The notes under the pieces: model-generated | What the model was told of the DNA's origin: nothing | Databases searched by the model: none | What the model saw: the letters and a program-made list of their open reading frames with translations, nothing else | Program-made: the position numbers and the translations under genes | Part shown: positions 35,223 through 47,469 of the stretch, piece by piece | Layout: every line of letters begins with the position of its first letter | Numbering within the stretch: the stretch's first letter is position 1 | Origin: Manis javanica | Taxonomy: Eukaryota > Chordata > Mammalia > Pholidota > Manidae | Length of the DNA: 64,000 nt | Direction of reading: 5' to 3' | Assembly: GCF_040802235.1 (NCBI RefSeq) | Contig: NC_133169.1 | Location: 44,337,034-44,401,033, forward strand

Positions 35223-36519
35223 ATAAGGTAACTGGAATTTGCTAAATATCTATAATCAAAATTAGTATGGTAATATAAGAAAAACATATTTACAAAATTA
35301 GAAATAGAAAAATTGTACTTTTAGCCTTCTTTTCTGTGTGATACTGTAATTTCTCATTGAGGCAGTTAATTGTCATCATTTTAGCGAATCCATGAAGAAT
35401 CATCTATTATCAGGAAATAAAACTATGATCAAAGCTACAAGTCAGTTATTTTACTGCTTATTCTCATGTATGTCACTTCTTATATATATTTCTGACTAAA
35501 GGATCATGTTTGAAAATTATGAAAAGATGAGCCCTCATTGTATGGCCTAAGTATTATTAACCCATGCAGATTTGATTATTTCTTTCAGTGTGCATCACTC
35601 TATGATATAACATCTATCTATATTAGTATCATTATATCTTGTATAAATATTCTCTTATCTTAGGCCAGATTAATCACCCTAATTATATTTTATTTATTTT
35701 TCAAACTGGGAAACCTTTTTGCATCATTAATTCATAATAACTGTGTTATGAGATAACTGTGTTATGAGATAGGCTCCTATTAAATTTATTTCATAAATGT
35801 TGATGCAAAATGTAAAAAGAGTTTATATATAGCAATATGGGACAAATACGTAAGATTTTCAGAAAATAAACTTTTTCTTCAATTAATTCATTCTTAAAAA
35901 TATGTAAGACAAAAATTAATTTATTACTTATAAAATATAAAATACAACCTGAATATATGATATCAATTAATTTATTTTTAAATTAGCCAAGAGAATACTT
36001 GTTAATGAAAAATATACTGAGTGGTTAGCTTTTGGGGAAATTTAGGAATGACTGAGTGCTGAAAGTGAGCCATTGTTTGTTGTCGTGACACAGATCACCA
36101 GACCAGCGAGTTTCAATGGAAGAAGTGCTGATTTCATTGTTGTTTAAAACAAGTCCTGTTTGTGGATTTTCCAGTTAGGTCACATAAGAGTCTGAATTCT
36201 TGAGGCCAAAGTCCATGGATTTTTGTCTGTTTCAGCTTCTTAGAACTTGTGATGAAATACAATGGTGAGTTCTTATAGCTCCTTGGCAAAAGCTATATCA
36301 TGAAGACCTGTAACTTAAGACATGAGTATGTGATGAGGCAAGGGCCTTAGAGTAAGATATTAGAATGAGCATTATGGGGAATTTCTTCAAACATGAACAT
36401 TTGCATGTTGGTGGACCAAATGAACAAAATATCTGCTCAGGTACGTTCAATCATATCCATTTCCTTAGTAATGAGCAAAGTTATTAATGCATATGTAGTG
36501 AAAAAAAGCTAGAGCAACA
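35223..36519. other. AT-rich stretch, no gene
   Basis: Only a perfect two-unit 16-bp tandem duplication (ATAACTGTGTTATGAG, 35737-35768) stands out. 36040-36450 is less AT-rich but I cannot assign it. Confidence 0.5.
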
Positions 36520-36770
36520 AAACCTATACAAAATACACTTCTAAGCAAGGAATGTAACAAGAGACAAAGAAGAACATTACACAATGATGAAGGGATCAGT
36601 CCAGTAAGAGGGCCATTGTAAAATCTAGGCACCCCACATGGAAACGCCTCAATATTTAAAGCATATACTAACAGACACGAAGGGGAAATCTGACCATAAT
36701 ATAATTATCACAGGGAACTTACACATTTCCTACTTCTTCATATCAAGATCAGGATAATTTGCAAAAGAGA
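36520..36770 (+). mobile_element. L1 ORF2 endonuclease fragment
   Basis: A short plus-strand piece resembles the endonuclease region of L1 ORF2 (compare 1888-2060 of copy 1): AAGGAATGTAACAAGAGACAAAGAAG, then a GGACTTCAACAC-like block decayed to GGGAACTTACAC. No frame survives. Confidence 0.65.
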
Positions 36771-37440
36771 TACTGAATATTTCTATTTGTTGACTATTCT
36801 CTCAATCTCTCTCTCATTTTTTATATTTAAGGACATGAAAATTGGTAACTTTGTTAACACTTTTTCAACAATTTTTTACTTTTGTCAACTTGATGTACTA
36901 AATTCATAATGTATTAAAAAACTAGCTAATTTAAATAGTATGTATAATTATCTCTATAATACCGGCAGTTGTAGATTGGATAAAATTATATATTTTTATG
37001 AAAACATGTATTAAAATAGAGGAACTATATCAATCAGAGGCTATAATAAAGTGAGTGCTGGAATACAAAGAGTGTGGATTCAAAGCCTTGTTTCCTAAAT
37101 TTCATTAAAAAGTAGAAAAAAATAATAGCCACCTCTTAAAATTGTATGAGTATTAAACTAAGACATCATGATAATACTTCAATATAATTGCTTATTTGAT
37201 ATGGTAGTTAATGATAGTTTATGGATTTTAACTCTTTTATTCCCCATAACAATCCCATTTAACAATTAATAGGTGAACAAAATTGATGGCTGAGAATTAG
37301 GGGAAAAAACCTTGCTCAAGTCCATTTAGTTGCTAGATGAGAGATTTGGGAATTGATCCTTGGTGAAACGTCCCCAAGGAGTTACATCATTCTCTCTACA
37401 TTACACTGGCCTATAGTAACTAATCTACTTTGTTTTTGAA
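36771..37440. other. AT-rich stretch, nothing recognised
   Basis: No supportable coding or repeat call. Confidence 0.4.
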
Positions 37441-37690
37441 GATATTTTATCATCTTCATTTTATTTTTAAGTGTATTTTTATTAAACTATAGTTGATACA
37501 CAGTATTATGTTGGTTTCAGGTATACATCACAATGATTCAACAGTATGCACATTATTAAATCCTCATCCCAAATAGTGCAGTTACTATCTTTCAACATAG
37601 GAAGATGTTACAGAACCATGGACCATATTCTCCATGTTGCACTTCCATCCCCATGACCAACTTATATTATAATTGATATTTTTGTGTTTA
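37441..37690 (-). mobile_element. L1 3'UTR fragment
   Basis: Minus-strand L1 tail of the same family as 18850-19080 and 19360-19560: TATAGTTGATACACAGTATT and GATTCAACAGTATGCACATT blocks. Confidence 0.75.
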
Positions 37691-37989
37691 AAATGGATGG
37701 TTGCCTGCAATTTTTCAGAGTCAGGCTCCAGTCAAAAACCTATATGTGGTCTTTCAATCCAGTTACAGGAAATTGCAGGGCTCTACCTGGCAGGCCTCCC
37801 TGGGAAGAGCTGATGTCCTCACACCAACATGAAACACAGTGACATTACCTTCTCAGAAGGGTTTTGCAATAGGGATTCAGGCCTTTTAGGCCAGCTAAGT
37901 TTTCCATGAATTTCCACATTTTGGCATCATGGTTTCATGCAAAGTTTTCTTCTTCCTTTTTTTTTTTTTTTTGCATTATAGTAAAAAGA

Positions 37990-38395
37990 GAAGGTATGTA
38001 TACAATATGGAATATTATTCAGCCATAAAAAAGAAATCATGTCATTTGCAACAGCATGGGTGGATCTAGAGAGTTTTGTACTTAATGAAATAAGCCAAGT
38101 GGAGAAAGACAAATACCATATGATTTCACTTATTTGTGGATTCTAAACACAAAGCAAAACAGAATTAACAAAACAGCAGTAGAGTCACAGACACTGTGAA
38201 GGGATGGGTGGTACCATGGGGGAGGCACTGGAGTTGTTAGTGGGAGGTTGAGGGTGATAAAGAGGCACAAAAATTCTCCATCATAAGGTAGGCTGGTCAC
38301 GGAGGTAGTAGTACAGTATGGAGAATGCAGTCATGATTCTGTAACATCTTCCTATGTTGACAGACAGCAGCTGCACTTGTTGGGGGCAGATGCAG
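37990..38395 (+). mobile_element. L1 3'-end fragment
   Basis: Plus-strand end of ORF2 and 3'UTR: GGAATATTATTCAGCCATAA, ATGAAATAAGCCAAGTGGAG and the CATATGATTTCACTTATTTG block. It is 5'-truncated. A T16 run at 37957-37972 lies just before it and may be the A-tail of another, minus-strand insertion. Confidence 0.8.
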
Positions 38396-38399
38396 AGAT

Positions 38400-39130
38400 C
38401 TCTTTACGTGGAGTTTTCAGAGGAGGCTTCCTCAGGGACCTTTGCCAAGGCTCCTTCTGAGGAATATGGGACAAAATCTTCAAGTAAACTCTTTCCACTG
38501 TGACTCAGGGCTAAGGAATTCCTAGTCCCGCCCTCCCTTCTCTTACACCCACTGGCCGCAGGTCCATTATGCGGAAAGAAATTTTTCTTTCCAGCTCCCA
38601 GTCCTAGTATGCACTGCACATCTGTGCTGATCCATTGCACCCTGACCAGGGGGCCACACCAGGCAGGGAAATGTCCAGTCACAGTGAGTGACAAAGGCTT
38701 GCCTCACACTTTCCTTGTTGGCTTGTAGCTTTAAAGGACTTCTTAATACCTGCTGCTCAGCTCTCTCTCCAATTCAGTTGAACCCTGACCAAGTCCTCTC
38801 AATCTCTCTAAAAGCTGAATGGGACTAAAATAAGTTTACTATACTTACAGAGACAGTAATTGAGGTCGTGTCATTCATCCAGATCAAAGACAAGTCATCT
38901 GGGCTCCTTGGAATACATAATATTAAGTCTGAGTTTCTTGTACACGGCCTGCTGTAATTGGTCCCACTGACCTGCGCTGTGGAGATCATTACCTGCTGGG
39001 AATCACCCTTGGGAAACTGTCTCTGAATCATAGGGTCTATGTTCTCCAGGGGCTTAGAGCCTCTGGGGGCTTTAAAGTTGATGGCATAGGTTTGTCCACA
39101 TTTTTAGATAAAGCAAATCATGACCAGCCT
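38400..39130 (-). other. Unclassified block with minus-strand open frame
   Basis: This GC-richer segment stands out from its AT-rich surroundings. On the minus strand a frame of about 90 codons runs from about 39113 to 38825, contains two N-glycosylation sequons (NYS and NDT) and four cysteines, and has a stop just upstream. A second frame lies at 38694-38404. The sequons could suggest an extracellular or viral-envelope-like origin, but I recognise no family. It may be an old ERV or an isolated exon. Confidence 0.25.
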
Positions 39131-42079
39131 ATTCCACAACCTAGAAACCATGTTCTTTTCATCTAAGAAGTTCTCAAATTCTGCCTGCAAAGGAAAATTT
39201 GGTTAAGGTCATTTTAAGACCTTAATTTAGAATGAAGATAAATTTTTGTTTTCTCCAGGGTTAGAGGCCTACACTACTCAGGAGTAAGTATGTTGTGGTT
39301 ATTACTGAAATATCTTCTTCCCACCTTCTTTCCTTCCCTTCCATAATCTGATTTTCCTGCAATGTTTTTCTTCACTTCGGAATTTCATTTTGGTTTTAGA
39401 AATGAAGACGGATTTGAAAACAGTGTATGAAAGCAGTGGACCAAGAAACTTTATTCTGCATAACAATCTCATTGGAGGAATAAGTCAACCCAGTAATGAA
39501 GAGTTAATTCTTTCAATAAAATAGCAAGAACAAGGAATTTGCATCAGCTTTTTCTACCTTCTGTGCTTTCTATAACTACAGTGGTCATATCAGGGAGTGT
39601 GATGGACTCATGTGAAACATATAAAAATAAGCAGGAGTTGATAATTATTTATTATGCTATCACTCTTCATTAAAAATTTATTTTCCATATATTTGGAAAA
39701 CCCCTATAAATATGATAAAAATTTTTCAAAAGAGACTAAGAAAAACATCAATATTAAGCTGTTAAAAATATAAAACAGTTGGAATATATTTACAGCTGTA
39801 CAACCAAATGAAAAAATGTTGTATTAAAAACTTCAATACTTTAGAAATTGTTCCCTAGGATTAGCTTCACTTTAATCAACCTTAATAAAAAGCAAGGACA
39901 TTTTCAGTAAATGAGGAATATTTTTAAGATTTTGTTCAGGCTCTTCTCTTTTTGGCATTTCTGTTATATTTTAAATGAATTCTTAAGAAATCAATAAGCT
40001 CATGTAGTATTTATTTCAGTGGTAATGGAAGTGATATTCAAATATATGACATAGATTGAACAAATTAAGTAATCAACTATAAAACAGAATACAGATTTTA
40101 TGTTCTCTAATTTCCATCTTTGAATTTTCTTAACTATAGGCGCAACACTGGAAAACCCAAGTTCCTTAAATTGGACTTTCATTATTTAATCAACATCATT
40201 CATAGTGCCTGTGTGACTAACTTCAGTTGAAGTTGTCCAGATACTCTCATCTATATTGGGTCACCAGTGAGGAGAGCAGATGTACACAATAATCCAAACA
40301 TTCTGGTCAAATTGAAACACTGGGTGATGTATATTTGTGTTACTTGTAGCTTGACCATATGACTAGGTTGGGCATATAGGACTATTAAACAAATTTTAAT
40401 TATATATATCTGGATACCCATAAAATAAACATAGTGAACAATTACTGTCTGTTACTTAAGGCAAATTCATCAGAGAATCTGGGAACATTAAATGTTACTA
40501 CTACCCTCCAACATCATGTTGTCACCTACTTAAAAAATTGATTATAACCACTCATCCAATTTATCCAGAGCTTTACAAAATAATCTTTACATTTATTTAT
40601 GTGTGTGTGTGTCACCCATACATGCACAAATATGTATAATTTGAAATGTATGCAAATATCAAGGAACAATATTCAACAGCCCATCTAAAATTTCAACATA
40701 GTTATTTACCTCAATGTTTCTCAATGTTTTAATAAACATTGTCTATTAAATTCAAAAATTAACTATAATTTCTCAACTGCAATAATGTGCTTAAGTTTTG
40801 GAGATAAGTATTGTGCATTTCATTATTTAACAATAAACAACACACCATAGAAAGCATAAGTCCTCAGCACTTTAGTCTCAATATTTTTGAAATGTAGAGA
40901 TATTCCAATCTATCTTTTTAGTTACTTATCATTCATTTCCCTTTTATAATTTTAATTTACAAAATCACCTTTTTCACATGCAAATTCCACTTTAGTGATT
41001 TGTATACCTTATAAATCAGGTAGTTTTAATTCAGAGACAGTCTGAGATATTTACAGTTAATTTCTTCCAAAGTAAGAAAATGTCTTTTTTGAAAAAAAAG
41101 TTTTGCAAATTAATCTTTTTATTTGTTGAAATGATTGATGTCTGTAGTAATATTGTTTACATATTTCTTCTTTTCATAGTTCATTCTAACATAGCACTTC
41201 TGCTTCAGACTCCATAATCTACAGTCTCCCTGTGATAGTTATGCATGAAAAATAGTCAAATGAAAAAATATTTTCATATCATAATTTTCTCACATAAGTG
41301 AAATAGTGCATCAAATAATTTCAGTCAATTAATACTAGGGAACAATTTACTAACTACTGTGTGAGAGAAACAAATAGTCACTGGATTAATAAAAAAAGAA
41401 AGTTTATGTGCATCTATGCTGTCTTGCAGGTTTTAAATGGATTTTTACCTTTGACCTAAAAGTTTGAAAAAGGGAAAATGCTTAGAAATTTTCTATTTTT
41501 CTTGGGTTCTATTGTTCAGAGAGACAAAACATATCTGAATTTTTAAATATTTATTTGTGGTTTTAAGTATTATATTTTAACCTAACTGAAATCAAGCTCC
41601 TAAAAAGATAACATTTTCCTTTTCTCACTAAAACCCCAGTATCAGGAATAGTTTTTAAATGGCTGTGGGTGATCAGTGAAAAAAACAAATGTGGATAAAG
41701 ACCTTAGCTTGTGCTTAGCACATGTTTACAAGAGTTTTATTATTTTAGATCTATAAGGAATGTATTAATTGAAAGTGATTGATAAATAGCTAATCTCCTT
41801 TACATCTAGTTATCTGTAAATAATTGAGAATTGACCATTGAGAATAATGTTTGTAGCCAATGAATTACCTTAAAATATTTTTAACTAACTATGATATATG
41901 TACTTGGAAATAAAATACACTAATTTCTGGTGTATGTTGAATTTAAAAGGTCAATAAGGTGAGAGCTTTTGTATCATATATGGGCAGAAGGGAAATGGTC
42001 AGTATATAAGATCATGTAAACACAAAGTTACTTGAATTTCAGACTTTGGATGTTACGTATAATGTATAAGCTCCACATA
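39131..42079. other. Long AT-rich gene desert
   Basis: About 3 kb without a recognisable gene. A short (TG)n run lies near 40600. Open frames are shorter than 70 codons and show no signature. Confidence 0.55.
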
Positions 42080-42370
42080 TCATAAACTTGGAGAACACAT
42101 GCATTTCCAGAGATAATACAGAAAAATTAATGAGAAAAACAATTAATGTGGTTAATGTTCAGAGATGCTGAAAAGGGGGGAATTTTGGCAGGGCAGAGGA
42201 AATAACACAGTAGATTACTCACAGGCTTGTAATTTGTTAAGAGCTGTCCCAGAAATGGCAATTTGTAGTTCTAAAATGTGTAATAAATATAGATAATACA
42301 TTTCAATAATCATTATATAAATGGGAAAAAGAAAAATTAGTGAGAAGAATCAATAGCAAAAGGTCAAATC
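42080..42370 (+). repeat. Segment duplicated upstream of an OR14-like copy (copy 2)
   Basis: Partner of 32200-32490. It lies about 2.5 kb upstream of the OR14-like frame at 44916, in the same orientation as its partner has to the OR14-like frame at 33553. Confidence 0.6.
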
Positions 42371-43079
42371 AGTTTATAGAAAAAGAAATATAAGGTGTCA
42401 GAAGGCATTGAGACCAAATCTAATTCGTACATTTCATATGTAGACATTAGATGTTCCTGTACTGCGAAGTCATCCTCTAGAGCACCTGCACTGAACCATT
42501 GTTCGGGTTCTCATACTCAAAATGGTGATATTAAAATAGTAGCAACTGTGGAATTCAGAGAAGATAGGAAATTAAACCACAGGGGACTGGAAGAATGAAT
42601 TTAATATTATAATTTGTTAAAGAGAAGAAAAGATAAGCACAAGGAGTTATGTTTAAAATATTAAACTTCCATTTTAGTGTTATTGGATATGTTGCTTTCC
42701 TTCTGTCATCGGTGTTAAAATTAATTGTAAATTTAGACAGCAATGTAATTGTAAATGAAATTAAATTCCTAAACTGAAAATTACATCCAGAAGATATATA
42801 TGGAAAAATAACTAATTGTGTTACAGCCATATGAGATTTAAAACACTAACTTTAGGTATGGGAATGTAGACAAACCATTTACAAATTGTATCATAGTAAA
42901 ATTTGAGTTTATATCCTCATATAACATATAGAATTCCTCTCTACTGAAGTTAAATTCAGATCAAAAAGTGCTTTTTGAAAAAACTGTAGTGAAGACCATT
43001 TTATTTTTTGCAAGTTTTGTCTGAGTGATTCTTTTACAATAAATGAATTTCCAGAAAAATAATACTTCAAACTGAGATA
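42371..43079. other. AT-rich stretch, nothing recognised
   Basis: No supportable gene or repeat call. Confidence 0.4.
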
Positions 43080-44150
43080 TGAGAGACAGATGCGCTGATT
43101 CTACATACTACGTCGGAGTTGCCGGGCAGCTGCATCTAGGGTGGTCTCTCCCTGCACGTGAGGTGAAACCTCAGCCGGGACGGGGAGGGTTCTTGACTCT
43201 GAACAAGAAGGAATTCTTGAGCAGGTCGGACGAGTGTAAGGAAGGGATTCATTTGAGTGAGAGTAGATGTGAATGGCAGCAGCCTCGCAGGCGGCTGAGA
43301 ACAAGAAACTGTACAGGGACTGAGAAAGTTTGTCAAACATTATTTTGGTATAGGGCACATTCATTTGCCATCTCCAAAAGCCATCTCACTTTGCGTTTGT
43401 CTACCTGCATCTGCACTGCCTGGGGACCAGCCCCCAGTGTGGGGAGGCACAGAGGGCGGGATGGAGTGAGATGATGCTCTGAGAGCTTCCCAAAGGAAGG
43501 GGGTTTCCAGGCAGCTCCCGCAGCTGCAGCTCCATCCGGGTCACCCAGGAGATAGGGGCGCGCAGGTCCAAGTCTGAGCTCTCTGCAGCCCCTCAGTGCT
43601 TATCACTGGCAAAACAGAGACTAAGTGAGACTTAGAAATAGAATGAAGTAGAAAGAAACCGAGAGGCTTACCACTGGAAAAGCAGAGACAAAACACAATA
43701 AAGTTGAGCAGTGAGAAAGCTTTATTTAGTTATGTACTTAGAGAAAAGGTGTGGTGTCCTCAGACAGGAGGTGAGCTAAAAGACTGGGGTTTCTGTCTTC
43801 TAAGTATTTTTCAAGGTCTAAGGGGTATAGACTTGTAAAGTGGTCTCAATATGCTCATCTCTGGTGGGAGACATTAAGTCTTTTCTATTATCAGTCCTCC
43901 AGGTAATTCTACAAAATTAACACAAGATATTGCTCAGTTCCTCTTCAGGATACCAGCTTCTCTCTAGGAATATATCAATCAAGACCACCCACCCTACCCC
44001 CAAAGTGGATTGAGTTATTGTCTCTTTGCTAAAGAATATGTTAGGAATCTTACTTCCTAACTTCCTCACTTTTAAAATGGAATCTTAGCTTTAAAATGAA
44101 ATATTTCCTGCTCTTACTATACTGTTCATATCTCACAATAGGCAGGAAAA
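43080..44150 (-). repeat. LTR-like element (putative)
   Basis: A block with an abrupt GC-rich part (43100-43600) followed by moderately AT-rich sequence. On the minus strand AATAAAGC (reverse of 43719-43726) is followed by TTTCTCACTGCTC, a layout typical of retroviral LTR poly(A) regions. Part of it (43226-43295) is repeated at 44598-44666. Boundaries and family are unknown. Confidence 0.4.
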
Positions 44151-44339
44151 GTTAACCATGATGCTTGTCCCACATCCCTGCCTTACATCAATAGCATCAT
44201 TAAAGTTGAGATTAACAGCAGGGGAAGTCTTTAGGGTGATTTTGTGCTCAGTTTTGCAGGTCATTTTGAAGCAATTATGGGCTTTTGAAGCACAGGTCAT
44301 ATTTTAAAAAGCAATGAGTTAAATCTCAACTGTGTGTAA

Positions 44340-44460
44340 ATATACAGGATGAATATAATGTCCAACTCTTAATAAAGCATTTAACTACACTTATTGGGGT
44401 GAGCATTTAATAATGCAGATAACTGTCAAATCATTATGTTGTATAAATGAAACCAATAAA
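44340..44460 (+). mobile_element. L1 3'-tail remnant
   Basis: Plus-strand L1 tail: ATAACTGTCAAATCATTATG and TTGTATAAATGAAACCAATA, similar to 47330-47400 and 62330-62380. Confidence 0.6.
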
Positions 44461-44597
44461 ATATTGTATATCAGCTAGAGTTCAACAAAAGCTCATTGAA
44501 AATTTAATCTGCTTGAAGACTTTACATATATATGAACTAAATAAAACTTCAGTAAAATAATAAACCTTGTGAGCTGGATATTGCTTAGCACCATAAG

Positions 44598-44666
44598 ACG
44601 AGTGTAAGGAAGGGATTCATTTGAGTGATAGTGGAAGTGAATAGCAGCAGCCTTGCAGGTTAACAT
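44598..44666 (+). repeat. Repeat of 43226-43295
   Basis: GACGAGTGTAAGGAAGGGAT through GCAGCAGCC matches the LTR-like block at 43.2 kb in the same orientation with few differences, 1.37 kb downstream. Confidence 0.75.
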
Positions 44667-44871
44667 CATAATCCGACAGGGGGACTCAGCACTCCTGTCC
44701 ATACCACGTTCCATGTTAACTACTCAGTAGTGGTGATAAGCCGAGAAGACCAAGACTAATGACTGACCTTTCCTACACTTGGAGGGACAATTTTATGAAT
44801 TAGAAGAAAAACTGTTTCAAGGAAAATATTCAAGGTGATATCCTAAATGGTTTGGGGAATCATGTACTTCA

Positions 44872-44896
44872 TGGTTTACTCCTTTTGTTTTCCAGA
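44872..44896 (+). promoter_or_regulatory. Putative 3' splice site before an OR14-like coding exon
   Basis: A pyrimidine-rich run ending TTTTGTTTTCCAG at about 44884-44895 lies 20 nt before the ATG at 44916. Similar tracts precede both other OR14-like copies (33528-33550, and minus strand 60785-60775, TTTTCTAG). OR genes usually have a noncoding 5' exon spliced just before the coding exon, so the conservation is meaningful. Confidence 0.5.
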
Positions 44897-44915
44897 TCAG
44901 CCAGCATTTCAAGAA

Positions 44916-45843
44916 ATGGCTAATTCTACAGTGACTGAGTTTCTCCTCATGGGCTTTGCTGAGAAGAGGGAGATAAGGCTCCTGTTCTCCCTGCTATTCC
45001 TTCTGATGTACCTGGCCACCCTCACAGGGAACATTCTTATCATCAGTGCCACCACAGTTGACCAGAACCTTCACACGCCCATGTACTTCTTCCTCAGGAA
45101 CCTGTCCATCCTAGACGTGTGCTATGTTTCTGTCACTGTCCCCAGGGCCTGTGTCAACTCCCTCACTGACAACAGGGCCATTTCAGTGGCTGGCTGTGCA
45201 ACTCAGATATTACTGGTTATTTATTGTATGTATGTGGAGCTCCTGTTCCTCACCATCATGGCCTGTGACCGCTATGTGGCCATCTGCCAGCCCCTCCGCT
45301 ACCCCGTCATCATAACCCACCAATTCTGTGTCTGGACAACACTGGTCTCCCTGCTCAGTGGCCTCATCTATGCAGGTGTGCACACAGGGAACACATTCCG
45401 GCTGTCCTTCTGCAAGTACAATGTGGTCCTTCAGTTCTTCTGTGACATCCCTTCTCTGCTGAGCCTCTTCTGCTCTGACACCTTCAACAACTTTATATTA
45501 CTTGTTGTTTCTGCCATATTGATTGGTTGTGGTATTTTACATTTATCACTGTGTCATATATTTACATATTTTCCACTGTGCTGAAGTTTCCAGTCAAGGA
45601 GAGAGGAAAGGCCTTCTCCACCTGTGTCCTTCCCATTCTGGTGGTGTCTGTCTTCCTCAGTTCCACCAGCTCTGTGTACCTAAGGCCTTCAGGAGCCTCT
45701 GACATTCTCCAGGGAGTGGTTTTTACTCTATGTTATACAATAGTTCCTCCATTCTTGAATCCTATTATCTACAGTCTTAGAAACACACAGGTAAAGGAAG
45801 CAGTAATGAAAGTAATATTAAGGAAATATTATTCAGGAAGTTA
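44916..45843 (+). pseudogene. Olfactory receptor, OR14-like (copy B), one frameshift
   Basis: This odorant GPCR would be about 310 residues, normal for the family. The ATG at 44916 begins MANSTVTEFLLMGFAE, with an N-glycosylation site (NST). TM1 has GNILII; TM2 HTPMYFFLRNLSILDVCYVS; TM3 end MACDRYVAICQPLRYP with an intact DRY; the TM5-6 loop STVLKFPVKERGKAFSTC; TM7 NPIIYSLRNTQV. The frame breaks once, near 45530-45545 in TM5: the downstream part is open in the -1 frame to the stop at 45842-45844. Compared with the copy at 60.1 kb, one base appears to be missing. I see no other lesion, so this is either a very young pseudogene, a segregating null allele, or an assembly error. Confidence 0.88.
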
Positions 45844-45844
45844 G

Positions 45845-46189
45845 TACAGATCCATTTCAGGTTCATCCCGATGTCACTGAGATCCAAACATCTATAAAAT
45901 AACTGCTTGTCAAGGTTGTGTGTATTAGACTGTTTACTCCAAAATATCTATCTTGGTACCTGAGTAATTAATGTATAAATTTTTCATTTTGTGTTCTGTG
46001 TTACCCTTTCCACTTATCCTACATGACACAAAGTTTAACATGTAGGTGCCACCAAATTAGTTCAGAAAAAAAGTTACAGCATTTTTATTGTCCAATCACT
46101 TTGGAGCAAGCAGTGTTTTGTGAGTTTTACAAAAAAAACAGACTGGTTTTTTAATTGTCACATATCTATAACATTAAATGCACATTCAA
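45845..46189. other. Intergenic, nothing recognised
   Basis: AT-rich 3' flank of OR14-like copy B. Confidence 0.4.
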
Positions 46190-46570
46190 ACATTATTAAG
46201 TGTATATATTGGTACTGTTACTTAGATTCACATTATTATGCAACCGATACCCAGAACTTGAGCATGTTGCAAGACTGGAATTCTATATACCCATTAAACC
46301 ACTTCTTTCCATTTCCACCTTTGCTCTGTCCCTAGCAACAAACATTCTAATTTTTGTGTCTATGAATTTGACTACTCTGGGTACCTCATAAAAACAGAAT
46401 CACCTTTAGGATTTGCCTTTTTATGGCTGGCTTATTTCACTTAACCATAATGTTCTCAAGGTTCATCCATGTTGTAGGATGTGTTAGAATTCATTTGTTG
46501 AGGCCGAATAATATTCTGTTGTAGGTACATACCCATCTTTCTTACCTATTGTTCTCTCACTGGACACACG
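46190..46570 (-). mobile_element. Ancient L1 (L1M-type) 3' end
   Basis: Minus-strand 3' region of an old mammalian L1: TTTGACTACTCTGGGTACCT, then GGCTGGCTTATTTCACTTAA and GGTTCATCCATGTTGTAGGA are the usual conserved blocks. Confidence 0.75.
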
Positions 46571-47009
46571 GCTTAGTTCTATCTTTTGGTTATTTCCTTG
46601 TTTTAATTAATTGTGGTCTAATTAAATAACAGAAGTAACTGAAGACTTTCTACACCAAGGGAAATTCACTTTTTTATCAAGTTATTTTGAATGATTTAAC
46701 TTTATAGCATTCTGTTCATCCTTGATTGTGTTTTGCATCACAAAAGAGGAAATTAGAAAGATAATTCTCAGATGTCTCCTAGAGGATAAAAAATGTTTAA
46801 TTTTATTCAAGAGGAAAGTTTTAGGTACCATTGTTACAGAGACTTAGGGAGGAGACAAAGTTTAGCAATTACCAGGGGGGTGGTTTTGACAGCATGTATG
46901 GTCTACATTTATTATTTTATACTGAATAGAAAATTAGGTTATATTAACTCAGTAAGCATTTTCTTATATGTGTAGTTTCTGTCCCCATTTGTCTTTGTTC
47001 TTTAGCAGA
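46571..47009. other. Intergenic, nothing recognised
   Basis: AT-rich with no signature. Confidence 0.4.
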
Positions 47010-47425
47010 CATTATAGGAAGAGAATAATTGTTTGGTTAAATGCAACCTCTGTGGGGCACAATGAAAATGTAGAAATAAAATGAAACAAGCAGTAGACTC
47101 AAACACTGAGTAATGATAAGTGGTTCCATGGCAGAGGGGTTGGGGTGGGTGTGTGGGATTTATAGGGAAGATAAAGAGGCAGAAAATGTCAATCAAAATA
47201 TAGGTTGAAATAAATATACTTTGGTAATGGGGATGGAAGTGCACCATGGAGAATATAGTCAAGAGTTCTGTAATATCTTTCCCTGCTGACAGTAGCTACA
47301 GTAGTTGGGATGTGGGTTTAATATTTTATATAACTGTTGGATCACTTTGCTGTATATTGAAACCAATATAACATTGTATACCAACTATACTTCAATAAAA
47401 ATAAATGAATAAATACATAAATAAC
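47010..47425 (+). mobile_element. L1 3' end with A-rich tail
   Basis: Plus-strand L1 3'UTR: GGGAAGATAAAGAGGCAGAA, GGAGAATATAGTCAAGAGTT, then TTCAATAAAAATAAATGAAT and a decayed A-rich tail to about 47425. It is strongly 5'-truncated. Confidence 0.8.
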
Positions 47426-47469
47426 TAGAATTTCATACATATAAGGTACATGCATATATTTTTAAAGAG

